A stretch of 64,000 bases of DNA from JALJPB01 sp034111045. Lineage in GTDB: Bacteria; Pseudomonadota; Gammaproteobacteria; Enterobacterales; Alteromonadaceae. A program made the translations under genes and the position numbers. Location of the stretch: positions 4,013-68,012 of the forward strand of contig JAWUYA010000003.1 of NCBI GenBank assembly GCA_034111045.1, given 5' to 3'. This document shows positions 19,517 to 27,969 of this stretch, one piece after another (the stretch's first letter is position 1; each line of letters starts with the position of its first letter). The notes under the pieces were generated by a model. It did no database searches, was not told where the DNA came from, and was given only the letters and a program-made list of their open reading frames with translations.

Positions 19517-19598
19517 AAAAAAAACCCACTTAATTAAGCAGGCTTCTGAGATTTTTTTTGTACAAAATTGACATACAAACAAACATCACAACCCACTT
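19517..19598 (-). promoter_or_regulatory. trp operon attenuator with alternative hairpins
   Basis: On the minus strand the word AAGTGGGTT occurs twice, at 19590-19598 (segment 2) and 19523-19531 (segment 4). Segment 3, AGCCTGCTT at 19536-19544, can pair with either. Pairing 3-4 gives a terminator with loop AATT followed by eight Ts (19517-19524); pairing 2-3 is the antiterminator. Segment 2 can instead pair with the end of the leader peptide coding region around AACTCAAC (segment 1). Together with the tandem Trp codons this is a classical ribosome-mediated attenuator. Confidence 0.88.
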
Positions 19599-19653
19599 AT
19601 GTTGAGTTATGCCACCACCGAACTTGAGAAATAGTTTGTTTTGTTTGTATCAT
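19597..19653 (-). CDS. trpL: trp operon leader peptide
   Basis: An 18-codon reading frame encodes MIQTKQTISQVRWWHNST. The tandem tryptophan codons at positions 13-14 lie just before the alternative hairpins, so a ribosome stalled there for lack of charged tRNA-Trp would cover segment 1 and favour the antiterminator. The stop codon overlaps segment 2. The ribosome site is weak. Too short for routine gene calling, but position and content make it convincing. Confidence 0.87.
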   Translation of the reverse strand: MIQTKQTISQVRWWHNST

Positions 19654-19672
19654 TATTGCGGTCACCCACGTA

Positions 19673-19701
19673 AAATTACGTATTAGTTATATTGCTGTAA
19701 A
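19673..19701 (-). promoter_or_regulatory. Candidate trp promoter
   Basis: On the minus strand TTTACA (19696-19701) and TAATTT (19673-19678) are 17 bases apart, a fair sigma-70 promoter about 20 bases before the leader peptide. The spacer contains TAACTAATACG, close to one half of the E. coli TrpR operator (TAACTAGTACG); the other half is poor, so TrpR binding is only a suggestion. Confidence 0.5.
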
Positions 19702-19727
19702 TTTTAACCCCTATAGAAGACCTGATT

Positions 19728-20609
19728 ATGAACCTTGTGTCAACCAATGATTTACTGCGATGGTCAAATTTACCTCAAGGTACACGACTTGATTTACATA
19801 GCCACACTAAATGCTCTGATGGGGGGTTATTACCTCAAGAGTTGGTGGATAGGGCGGTTAATTTTCAATTAGATATTTTAGCCATAACTGATCATGATAC
19901 GGTGGCTGCACTTGATATTGCTAATGATTATATTGTAGAACAAAATGTTCCTCTAACATTAGTTAATGGTATCGAAATATCAACAGCATGGCAGGGCTTT
20001 GAAATTCATATTGTAGGTTTAAATATTGATAAAAACTCACCTGAGTTGTCACAATTAATTGTGCATCAACAACAAGCCAGAGAAGATAGAGCGACGGCCA
20101 TGGGTGAAAAACTGCAAAAATGTGGTTTTAATGATATTTACAATCAAGCAAAGAAAATTTCTGGCGATGGCTCTATTACCAGAGCTCATTTTGCTAAAGT
20201 ACTGGTACGAGAAGGTCATGTCGGTGCAATGCAAAAAGCGTTTGATAAATATATTGGTAAGGGACAACGCGCTTTTGTTAAACCTAATTGGTGCTCAATT
20301 GAAGAAGCGGTCACGGCAATTCATGCAGCAGGTGGTAGTGCAGTGATGGCACATCCAGTTCGTTATGGCTTATCAACTAAATGGCTCAGACGTCTGGTTG
20401 TCGATTTTAAAGAAAATGGGGGGGATGGCTTAGAGATTGTTTTACCGCAAATGGGTAAAGAACAGCGTAAACTAATGATAAGCTTTTGTTTGGAATATAA
20501 TTTAAAAGCATCAATGGGATCAGACTTTCATTATCCGAGTAAATGGAGTGATTTAGGTCGAAACTTAACTATGCCAGAGCAAGTCATTCCTATTTGGCAA
20601 AACTGGTAA
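19728..20609 (+). CDS. rnm: PHP-domain 5'-3' exoribonuclease RNase AM
   Basis: The family (formerly YciV) trims 5' ends of rRNAs and degrades short RNA and nucleotide substrates. The 293-residue protein has the PHP metal-binding motifs DLHSHTKCSDGGL near residue 22, LAITDHDTVAA near 48, and histidines in VMAHPVRY and SDFHYPS. It is divergent from the trp operon, as in Vibrio and Shewanella, and heads the run rnm-yciO-scpA-scpB-rluB. Confidence 0.94.
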   Translation: MNLVSTNDLLRWSNLPQGTRLDLHSHTKCSDGGLLPQELVDRAVNFQLDILAITDHDTVAALDIANDYIVEQNVPLTLVNGIEISTAWQGFEIHIVGLNIDKNSPELSQLIVHQQQAREDRATAMGEKLQKCGFNDIYNQAKKISGDGSITRAHFAKVLVREGHVGAMQKAFDKYIGKGQRAFVKPNWCSIEEAVTAIHAAGGSAVMAHPVRYGLSTKWLRRLVVDFKENGGDGLEIVLPQMGKEQRKLMISFCLEYNLKASMGSDFHYPSKWSDLGRNLTMPEQVIPIWQNW

Positions 20610-20677
20610 AGAAGCCTGAGGCATTTTAACTTTTATATACGCAACAACGCGAGAGTCTACTAAATAAAGGCCTGAAA

Positions 20678-21298
20678 ATGAGTCAATTTTTCTATGTTCA
20701 TCCTGATAACCCTCAAGGACGTTTGATCAAGCAAGCAGTTGCTATGATTCATGACGGCGCTGTTATTGTTTACCCAACGGATTCTGGATATGCCTTGGGT
20801 TGCCATATGGGTGATAAAAAGGCATTGGAGCGTATTTGCAAAATACGTAATATTGATAAAAATCATAACTTTACTCTGCTTTGTTCTGATTTGTCTCAGC
20901 TGTCAGAATATACTCGCATCGATAATGTTGCTTATCGTTTATTAAAAAATAATACGCCAGGTGCTTACACCTTTATTTTTAAAGGTTCAAAAGAGGTACC
21001 GAAACGATTATTAAATCCTAAAAAGAAAACTATAGGGATTCGTATACCTGACAATGTCATTGCTCAATCATTATTAACCGAGCTTAAAGAACCATTAATG
21101 TCGACGAGCTTGATTCTTCCAGGTGAAAAAAACGCAGAATTTGATCCCGAACATATCCGAGATATTTTAGAGCACAGTGTTGATCTCATTATTAATGGTG
21201 GTTATTTAGGAGAAAAACCTACTACGGTTATTGATTTTTCTGAAAATAGTGTCGATATTATTCGTGTTGGTGAAGGTGATCCCCATCCTTTTGTATAG
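20678..21298 (+). CDS. yciO: Sua5/YciO/YrdC family protein YciO
   Basis: A 206-residue protein with the YrdC fold that binds ATP and tRNA; the start ending in YPTDSGYALGCHMGDKKA and the blocks NNTPGAYTFIFKG and KTIGIRIPDN are typical of the YciO branch. YrdC (TsaC) makes threonylcarbamoyl-adenylate for tRNA; YciO has that activity weakly or has another unknown role. It is separated from rnm by 68 bases. Confidence 0.92.
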   Translation: MSQFFYVHPDNPQGRLIKQAVAMIHDGAVIVYPTDSGYALGCHMGDKKALERICKIRNIDKNHNFTLLCSDLSQLSEYTRIDNVAYRLLKNNTPGAYTFIFKGSKEVPKRLLNPKKKTIGIRIPDNVIAQSLLTELKEPLMSTSLILPGEKNAEFDPEHIRDILEHSVDLIINGGYLGEKPTTVIDFSENSVDIIRVGEGDPHPFV

Positions 21299-21336
21299 CG
21301 TTTTTCAATGTTTGGTTAACCCTGTAATTAAAACTA

Positions 21337-22179
21337 ATGAATGAAGAAATGTTAAATAAAGATCAACCAAAAGAAATGGTGCAGCAGGTTTTACCTTTAG
21401 CGATGATCCGTGGTGAGGCGTTAATTGAGCAACCTAAAGATTTGTTTATTCCTCCCTATGCATTAGCGATAATCCTTGAGCAATTTGAAGGTCCTCTCGA
21501 TTTACTACTGTACTTAATTCGTAAACAAAAATTTGATATTATTGACTTACCAATTGCGCCCATCACAGAACAATACATGGTGTATGTGGAGCTAATGAAA
21601 AATGTCAAACTTGAATTAGCCGCCGAGTACTTGGTGATGGCCGCAATTTTAGCTGAAATAAAATCACGATTACTTTTACCCAAACAAGTGTTGGAAGAAA
21701 GTGAGCAAGACCCTCGTGCTGAATTGATTAGACGCTTGCAAGAATATGAAGTGATAAAGTATGCGGCGATTGAGCTTGACAAAATACCCAGAATTGAACG
21801 AGATAGTCATTTAACTGAAGTAGCATTAGCCAACAATTTTATACCTAGAACAGCAATAACCGACATTGATATAACTGATCTGATGCGTGCATTTAATGAG
21901 GTGATGAAACGTACCGCCGCCTTTGAACATCATCATATTCAAAGGGAAGTTTTATCAACAAGAGAACGCATGGCTATGGTTTTAACTAAGTTAACAGAAG
22001 CCTCCAAATATCAGCCTTTTATTGAATTTAGCCGATTGTTTAATGCCAATGAAGGAAAATCAGGCGTGGTGGTGACCTTTTTAGCTATATTAGAACTTAT
22101 TAAAGCGTCACTGATTGAGTGCATTCAAGCCAACGTTTATGGGCAGTTACACGTTAAATTAAAAGAGGCTTGTCAATGA
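21337..22179 (+). CDS. scpA: Segregation and condensation protein A
   Basis: ScpA is the kleisin subunit that bridges SMC dimers and recruits ScpB for chromosome condensation. The 280-residue protein has the N-terminal kleisin block EQFEGPLDLLLYLIRKQKFD (residues about 49-68) and a C-terminal winged helix with VVTFLAILELIK. The first 45 residues are an extension before that block. The TGA stop overlaps the scpB ATG. In gammaproteobacteria without MukB an SMC partner is expected elsewhere. Confidence 0.96.
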   Translation: MNEEMLNKDQPKEMVQQVLPLAMIRGEALIEQPKDLFIPPYALAIILEQFEGPLDLLLYLIRKQKFDIIDLPIAPITEQYMVYVELMKNVKLELAAEYLVMAAILAEIKSRLLLPKQVLEESEQDPRAELIRRLQEYEVIKYAAIELDKIPRIERDSHLTEVALANNFIPRTAITDIDITDLMRAFNEVMKRTAAFEHHHIQREVLSTRERMAMVLTKLTEASKYQPFIEFSRLFNANEGKSGVVVTFLAILELIKASLIECIQANVYGQLHVKLKEACQ

Positions 22180-22727
22180 GAGATATTACCGAGCAACAAT
22201 TAAAGCGTCTGATCGAGGCGGCGATTTTTGTTAGCGAAAAGCCCTTATCTCAAGAAAATATAAAACAAACCTTATTAGCTGATTACAAAGTGACAAAAAT
22301 ACGTATAATTACCGCCATCGAATCACTACAATGTGATTATCAGAACCGGGGCATACAACTGATTAAAGTTGCTTCGGGGTATCGTTTTCAAGCGGTAAGT
22401 GAATTAAGTGAAGACTTGGCTGCGCTGTTTAAAGAACGCGCACCTCGGTATTCTCGTGCTTTACTAGAAACCTTGTCACTTATTGCTTATAAGCAGCCAA
22501 TCACTCGTGGTGAAATCGAACAAATTAGAGGTGTTGCGGTGAGTAGTAGTATCATGAAAACATTAAGTGAAAAAGATTGGATAAAAATTGTCGGTCATAA
22601 AGAAGTGCCTGGAAAACCGGCGATTTATATCACGACAAATGAGTTTTTAGATTATTTCTCATTGAGTGTATTATCTGATTTACCTCAATTAAGGCCTTTA
22701 ACCAGCAATGAAAAACTAACGACTTAA
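22176..22727 (+). CDS. scpB: Segregation and condensation protein B
   Basis: ScpB dimers bind ScpA and stabilise the SMC complex. The 183-residue protein is two winged helices, with the family block RYSRALLETLSLIAYKQPIT and RGVAVSSSIMKTL. The ATG at 22176 overlaps the scpA stop (ATGA) and has an AGAGG ribosome site eight bases upstream; a TTG two codons earlier is not needed. Confidence 0.95.
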   Translation: MRDITEQQLKRLIEAAIFVSEKPLSQENIKQTLLADYKVTKIRIITAIESLQCDYQNRGIQLIKVASGYRFQAVSELSEDLAALFKERAPRYSRALLETLSLIAYKQPITRGEIEQIRGVAVSSSIMKTLSEKDWIKIVGHKEVPGKPAIYITTNEFLDYFSLSVLSDLPQLRPLTSNEKLTT

Positions 22728-22889
22728 TCGCTCATTGCAAAGATAAAACATTCAATCATCATCTGCATTATCATGATAAAATGTCGGTGATTAAACCAAA
22801 GAGACAGAAGTGTCGTATTGTTGTTATTAAGTTAAGTTTAATACCAATGATAGCAATACCCAGCTACTGACGAACGAGAGCTTAGACAA

Positions 22890-23750
22890 ATGTCTGAAAA
22901 ATTACAGAAAGTATTAGCCCGTGCGGGTAAGGGATCACGTAGAGAAATGGAAACTGTGATCAGTGCTGGCAGAGTAAGCGTTGATGGTAAAGTCGCCTAT
23001 TTAGGTGACCGTGTTGAAGGAACCGAGCAAATTCGCATTGATGGGCATCAAGTTAGCTTAAAAGATAGAGCTGAAGAAGTTTGCCGAGTGTTAATTTACA
23101 ATAAACCTGAAGGCGAAATGTGTACTCGCAAAGATCCTGAAGGACGAGCAACGGTATTTGATCGCTTACCAGTACTAGAAAGTGAGCGTTGGGTTGCTGT
23201 AGGACGCTTAGATATTAATACCTCAGGCATGCTATTATTTACTACAGACGGTGAACTTGCCAGTAGATTAATGCATCCTTCACAAAGTGTCGAACGTGAA
23301 TACGCGGTACGGGTTTTTGGTGATGTTAACGAAGCTATGTTACAAACACTAAGAGCCGGCGTTAAACTTGAAGACGGACCTGCTAAATTTGAAAATATCA
23401 CCTATCGTGGTGGTGAAGGCCGTAATCATTGGTTTCATGTCGTACTTTCTGAGGGACGAAATCGTGAAGTACGGCGTTTATGGGAAAGTCAAGATGTACA
23501 AGTTAGTCGTTTAATTCGAGTGCGCTATGGCGATTTAGAAATGAAACGTCAATTACCGCTAGGTGGCTGGACGGAGCTGAACTTAAAAGATGTGAATTAT
23601 TATCGAAAACTTGTTGGCTTGCCACTAGAAGAAAAAAGTAAGGTTAAGGTCGACGAAAAAATAATGGATAATGCTAAAGCTCGTCGTATTCGTCGCTCAG
23701 TTAAAAAACATCAGCAACGTAATACTCAAGCCACTCGCAGACGCCGTTAA
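22890..23750 (+). CDS. rluB: 23S rRNA pseudouridine 2605 synthase RluB
   Basis: RluB isomerises a uridine in the peptidyl-transferase region of 23S rRNA. The 286-residue protein starts with an S4 RNA-binding domain (residues 1-60, KVLARAGKGSRREME), then the catalytic domain with the aspartate motif GRLDINTSGMLLFTTDGELA and the later GRNREVRRLWES. The C-terminal 45 residues are lysine and arginine rich, as usual for RluB. It follows scpB by about 160 bases. Confidence 0.95.
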   Translation: MSEKLQKVLARAGKGSRREMETVISAGRVSVDGKVAYLGDRVEGTEQIRIDGHQVSLKDRAEEVCRVLIYNKPEGEMCTRKDPEGRATVFDRLPVLESERWVAVGRLDINTSGMLLFTTDGELASRLMHPSQSVEREYAVRVFGDVNEAMLQTLRAGVKLEDGPAKFENITYRGGEGRNHWFHVVLSEGRNREVRRLWESQDVQVSRLIRVRYGDLEMKRQLPLGGWTELNLKDVNYYRKLVGLPLEEKSKVKVDEKIMDNAKARRIRRSVKKHQQRNTQATRRRR

Positions 23751-23797
23751 TCTAGAATTAACCTTCCTCATTTCAATATTAAGGCATTGGAAAAACA

Positions 23798-24943
23798 TTG
23801 ATTAAAAGTTATATACAAGATTATCACTCGTTAGTTAACATTTGTCAGCAGTTAGCTCAATCAAAAGTGATCGCCATTGATACTGAATTTGTGCGCACCC
23901 GAACACTTTACCCTAAATTGGGCCTGTTACAGGTTAATGACGGCAAAAATTTAGCATTAATTGACCCTATCGCTATTGATGACTTATCACCATTTTGGCA
24001 ATTGCTCAGTGATGGTAATATTTGCAAAGTGTTACACGCCTGTTCAGAAGATTTAGAAGTTTTTTTGACAGCAGGAAACTGTAAACCAGTTAATCTTATC
24101 GATAGCCAAATCATGATGTCATTTTTAGGTCATGGTTTATCAATGGGATATGCGGCCATGATTAAGCATTTTACTTCTATTGAACTTGATAAATCAGAGT
24201 CTCGAACTGATTGGACAAAACGACCATTAAGCGAGCGTCAATTAACTTACGCACAAGCGGATGTTGACTATTTATTTCAAGTTTACCCTGAAATTCTGGC
24301 ACAACTTGAACAATCTGACTGGGTAATAGCCGCGCAACAAGAAACGCAGCTGATGATTGACCGTAAATTTACCCCGATTGATGTAAATACGTTATACAAA
24401 AATGTAAAGATGAATTGGAAGCTTGACTCTAAGCAGTTGAACTCATTAAAATATCTTGCTGTTTGGCGTTATCATAAAGCAAGAGATCGTGATATACCTT
24501 TAGGTTTTGTTGTAAAAGATAATACCTTAATGGCAATAGCTAAATATAACCCGACTAATATCGATATGATGAATGGCTTAGAAGGCGCTGAAGTCTTAGA
24601 TATTAGACACCAAGGTAAAGCAATGTTGTCAGTATTAAAGACAGCCAATGAAGTTGAGATTGTTGATTACCCAGATAAAATAGAGCGCTTAGATGAATAC
24701 CCTGATTATAAACAAATCTTTAAAAGTGTGAAAGCCTTTGTCAATCAAGAAGCAGAAAGCAATGGCGTTTCTGTCGAAAATTTAGCGTCTAAAAAGCAAA
24801 TCAATCAGTTTTTAACTTGGTACTTTAAGCTAAATGGTGATAATTTATTAAGCGTAAATATTGATGTGTTGCAGGGTTGGAGAATGAACCTGTTTGGTGC
24901 GAAATTACAACAATTTGCAGCGAATGATTTTAAATATATTTAA
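23798..24943 (+). CDS. rnd: Ribonuclease D
   Basis: RNase D is a 3'-5' exoribonuclease that matures tRNA and other small RNAs. The 381-residue protein has the DEDD exonuclease motifs: IAIDTEFVRT (D28, E30), ACSEDLEVF and the third around YAQADVDYLF, followed by an HRDC domain at about 205-285. The start is a TTG at 23798 with a GGAAA-type ribosome site; no nearer ATG exists before the first motif, so TTG is accepted. Confidence 0.95.
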   Translation: MIKSYIQDYHSLVNICQQLAQSKVIAIDTEFVRTRTLYPKLGLLQVNDGKNLALIDPIAIDDLSPFWQLLSDGNICKVLHACSEDLEVFLTAGNCKPVNLIDSQIMMSFLGHGLSMGYAAMIKHFTSIELDKSESRTDWTKRPLSERQLTYAQADVDYLFQVYPEILAQLEQSDWVIAAQQETQLMIDRKFTPIDVNTLYKNVKMNWKLDSKQLNSLKYLAVWRYHKARDRDIPLGFVVKDNTLMAIAKYNPTNIDMMNGLEGAEVLDIRHQGKAMLSVLKTANEVEIVDYPDKIERLDEYPDYKQIFKSVKAFVNQEAESNGVSVENLASKKQINQFLTWYFKLNGDNLLSVNIDVLQGWRMNLFGAKLQQFAANDFKYI

Positions 24944-24987
24944 TTAATGTTAGTTACTGTTAACTTTATAACGCTCTAGGTATTGCT

Positions 24988-25290
24988 ATGCTGTGTGCAA
25001 TTTACAAAAGCCCTAAAAAGGCGAATACATATCTTTTTGTTAAAACGCGAGATGATTTTTCTGATGCACCAGCGGCGTTAATGACCACTTTTGGTAAGCC
25101 AATCTTGGTAACATTAGTGAACTTGGCAACTAAACAAAAATTAGGTTTTGCCGACTTGAAGAAAGTGACAAATAATTTAATCGACAAAGGTTATTATTTG
25201 CAATTACCACCACCGCAAGAAAATTTACTGACCGAACATAAAAATAGGCTCAAATCTCAACGCGAAAATTCACCACGAGACAGTAATTAA
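24988..25290 (+). CDS. ycgL: YcgL domain-containing protein
   Basis: A 100-residue protein that matches the YcgL family along its length (MLCAIYKSPKKANTYLFV, then LMTTFGKP, LGFADLKKV, GYYLQLPPPQENLL). The family has a small alpha-beta fold and no established function. It is regularly found beside rnd in gammaproteobacteria, as here, 44 bases downstream. Confidence 0.9.
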   Translation: MLCAIYKSPKKANTYLFVKTRDDFSDAPAALMTTFGKPILVTLVNLATKQKLGFADLKKVTNNLIDKGYYLQLPPPQENLLTEHKNRLKSQRENSPRDSN

Positions 25291-25354
25291 CACTTCACTT
25301 AGGTCAACTGTCTCATCAAATCACAACAATACGGACATTGATGTTAGAGAAATT

Positions 25355-26404
25355 ATGTTAAAAAACAAACTGAAAAATATAATTGTTACTATAGCTGCAT
25401 TTGTTGCACTACTTAGTGTGTCTTTATCTAGTAGTGCTGAACAATTGACTCAAATAGGTTTTGAGGATTATATCAAAACGATTAAAATCGACGCGCTAGC
25501 ACAAGGTTTTGAACAATCATTAATTGATTCAAGTTTTGTTAATGTTAAATTTCATCAACGAGCTGTTAAAGCGGATCGAAGTCAACCGGAAAAAGTTGAA
25601 ACCCTAGACACGTACCTTCCTAAACGCGTACCTGACTGGAAGGTAAGTAAAGCGCGGGTGATGTATAAAAAACATCAAGCACTATTAACTAAAATCGGTA
25701 ACGATTACAAAGTACAACCCAGGTTTATTGTTGCACTATGGGGATTGGAAACAAATTTTGGACGCATTATGGGTAATTATAATGTTATCTCTGCACTCTC
25801 TACCATGGCTTATGAAGGCCGGCGTGAGGCCTTTTTTAAAAAACAGTTATGGGCCGCTTTAACTATTTTAAAACAAGGACATATAGAGGTTGAACAGATG
25901 AAGGGATCATGGGCTGGCGCCATGGGGCAAAACCAATTTATGCCCACATCTTTCAATGCGTATGCCGTAGATGGTGACGGTGATGGTAAAAAAGATATTT
26001 GGAATAATCATTCGGATGTCTTTTCTTCTATGGCTAATTATTTGAAAAAAGAAGGTTGGAATGATAAAATTACTTGGGGTCGTCAGGTGAAATTACCAAC
26101 CAATTTTGATATTTCATTAGCTATTCCTAGAAATACCGGTAGTAGAAAAAAATGGTTGCAAGCTTGGAAAGAGAGAGAGAAAACACTCGCACAATGGCAA
26201 GCCTTAGGTATTCGCCGTAGTGATGGTACTAACTTGCCTAACGTTGATATTAATGCCGCGTTAATTTTTCCTGATGATGAAAATGGACGTGTTTATCTTG
26301 CTTACGATAATTACAAAAGCTTGATGCACTGGAACTTGTCATACTATTTTGTTAGCTCTGTGGGCCATTTATCTGATCGCATTAAATTTCCACCCATACA
26401 ATAA
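25355..26404 (+). CDS. Lytic murein transglycosylase (MltB-like, family 3)
   Basis: The enzyme cleaves peptidoglycan glycan strands to anhydromuropeptides in the periplasm. The 349-residue precursor has a signal peptide (residues 1-28, ending SLSSSAEQ), the catalytic glutamate in WGLETNFG (E132), and the active-site block GSWAGAMGQNQFMPTSF at about residue 180, followed by DGDGDGKKDIWNN. No lipobox is visible, so unlike MltB it is probably soluble. Closest to the MltB/membrane-bound family; the exact paralogue cannot be fixed. Confidence 0.92.
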   Translation: MLKNKLKNIIVTIAAFVALLSVSLSSSAEQLTQIGFEDYIKTIKIDALAQGFEQSLIDSSFVNVKFHQRAVKADRSQPEKVETLDTYLPKRVPDWKVSKARVMYKKHQALLTKIGNDYKVQPRFIVALWGLETNFGRIMGNYNVISALSTMAYEGRREAFFKKQLWAALTILKQGHIEVEQMKGSWAGAMGQNQFMPTSFNAYAVDGDGDGKKDIWNNHSDVFSSMANYLKKEGWNDKITWGRQVKLPTNFDISLAIPRNTGSRKKWLQAWKEREKTLAQWQALGIRRSDGTNLPNVDINAALIFPDDENGRVYLAYDNYKSLMHWNLSYYFVSSVGHLSDRIKFPPIQ

Positions 26405-26439
26405 TTATTAATTTATTCAATAGAGTTGATAAATAGTAG

Positions 26440-26958
26440 ATGAATGATAACAACGTAGTAAAACCTTTTTGGCAAACAAAAGCATTAACAGAGATGACTC
26501 GTGATGAGTGGGAATCTTTATGTGATGGCTGCGCAAAATGTTGCTTGAATAAATTCATCGATGATGAAAGTACTGATGCAGCAGCTGAGTTGTTACCAAC
26601 CAACTATATTAAAGAAGGTGAGCAGGTCGTGTATTCGAGCATTGCTTGTTTTTTACTCAATGATAAATCTTGTCAATGCACTAAATATCAAGAACGTACA
26701 AAGCTAGTCCCCGATTGTGTGCAGCTGACACAAGATAATCTAGATGCGGTGTTTTTTATGCCGCCAAGCTGTACTTATCGACGATTACAAGAAGGCAGGG
26801 GTATTCCTTCTTGGCATCCGTTATTACATAAAGGTAAAAAATCAGCTATGCACAAAGCTGGCATGTCAGTTCGTGGTAAAATAGTCAAAGATAATCAAGT
26901 CAGTATTGAGAAATTTGAAGATTACATAGTGTCTTGGCCATTGCATGATCTGGATTAA
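26440..26958 (+). CDS. ycgN: YcgN family cysteine cluster protein
   Basis: A 172-residue protein of the YkgJ/YcgN-type zinc- or iron-binding cysteine cluster family, function unknown. Cysteines occur in CDGCAKCCLNKF near residue 28, then CFLLNDKSCQCTKY, LVPDCVQ and PPSCTYRRL. The C-terminal block GIPSWHPLLHKG is typical. The order rnd, ycgL, lytic transglycosylase, ycgN is a conserved neighbourhood in related genera. Confidence 0.92.
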   Translation: MNDNNVVKPFWQTKALTEMTRDEWESLCDGCAKCCLNKFIDDESTDAAAELLPTNYIKEGEQVVYSSIACFLLNDKSCQCTKYQERTKLVPDCVQLTQDNLDAVFFMPPSCTYRRLQEGRGIPSWHPLLHKGKKSAMHKAGMSVRGKIVKDNQVSIEKFEDYIVSWPLHDLD

Positions 26959-26996
26959 ATTTTTTATTTATGTATTTTTAATAAACTGATAATAAT

Positions 26997-27863
26997 ATGG
27001 AAACTCATCAACAAAGTTTATTGCAATTACATGCGGCTGTTTTATTGTTTGGAGGTACGGCTTTATTTGCCAAGCTGATAGGTTTACCTGCTCTTGATAT
27101 TACTGTTTATCGTAGTTTTATCGCGGCAATAGTGATATGTATATTACTTGTTTTTAGTAAAAAACCGTTACAATTAAATAACGTTAAAGATTATAAGATC
27201 GCGATTTTACTAGGTGTTTTAGTAGGTTTGCATTGGGTTACTTATTTTAGCAGTATGCAGTTAGCAGGGATTACCATAGGTATGATAGCGCTGTTTAGTT
27301 ATCCAGTGATCACTGTGTTTTTAGAGCCCTTATTTTACCAATCTCGACCTAAATTAAAAGATGTTATTAGTGGTTTAGTCGTTGTTCTTGGGATTTATTT
27401 ATTAGTTCCTGAAGCTGATTTGGGTAACCAGGTGACTCTTGGTGTGTTAACTGGCATTGTTTCAGCCTTTTTATTTTCCTTTCGAAATATCATTCATAAA
27501 AAAAGTTTCACCCAGTATTCTGGCCGTCAAACTATGATGTATCAAACCATTATTGCTGCTTTGATGTTATGTTTTTTTGTAGAAATACCGATAATGCAAG
27601 TAAAGGTAACTGATTGGTGGTTAATATTATTAGTGGGTGTTTGTTTTACTGCATTACCACATTCCCTTTTTGCTGCTAGCTTACGTAACCTTTCAGCTAC
27701 AACTGTAGGTTTAATCTCCTGTCTACAGGTATTATATGGTAGTTTTTTTGCTTTTGTAATATTAGCAGAACGACCTTCACTAGCGACTATTTTAGGTGGT
27801 GCCTTGGTGGTTAGTGCCGCCTTTTTTGAAACTTGGTCAGTCACAAAACAGATAAAATTATAA
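26997..27863 (+). CDS. EamA/DMT family transporter
   Basis: A 288-residue inner-membrane protein with about ten hydrophobic segments arranged as two EamA repeats (residues about 8-135 and 145-280). Typical blocks are FGGTALFAKLIGLP, HWVTYFSSMQLAGITIGMI and LVVLGIYLLVP. Members export amino acids or other metabolites; the substrate cannot be read here. It follows ycgN by 38 bases and may be co-transcribed. Confidence 0.9.
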   Translation: METHQQSLLQLHAAVLLFGGTALFAKLIGLPALDITVYRSFIAAIVICILLVFSKKPLQLNNVKDYKIAILLGVLVGLHWVTYFSSMQLAGITIGMIALFSYPVITVFLEPLFYQSRPKLKDVISGLVVVLGIYLLVPEADLGNQVTLGVLTGIVSAFLFSFRNIIHKKSFTQYSGRQTMMYQTIIAALMLCFFVEIPIMQVKVTDWWLILLVGVCFTALPHSLFAASLRNLSATTVGLISCLQVLYGSFFAFVILAERPSLATILGGALVVSAAFFETWSVTKQIKL

Positions 27864-27969
27864 TATTATTAAATAATTTATGATCCGCTGTGTGAAAACC
27901 ATTCAAATAGTGGTAAAACATTAATCTATTGAGAAAATTCTGAACGATCATCTATTTTGAAGGTATCTT

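Noticed and set aside
19679..19695. Full TrpR operator in the trp promoter
   Set aside because: Only one half-site resembles the E. coli operator; the other half is too different for a firm call.
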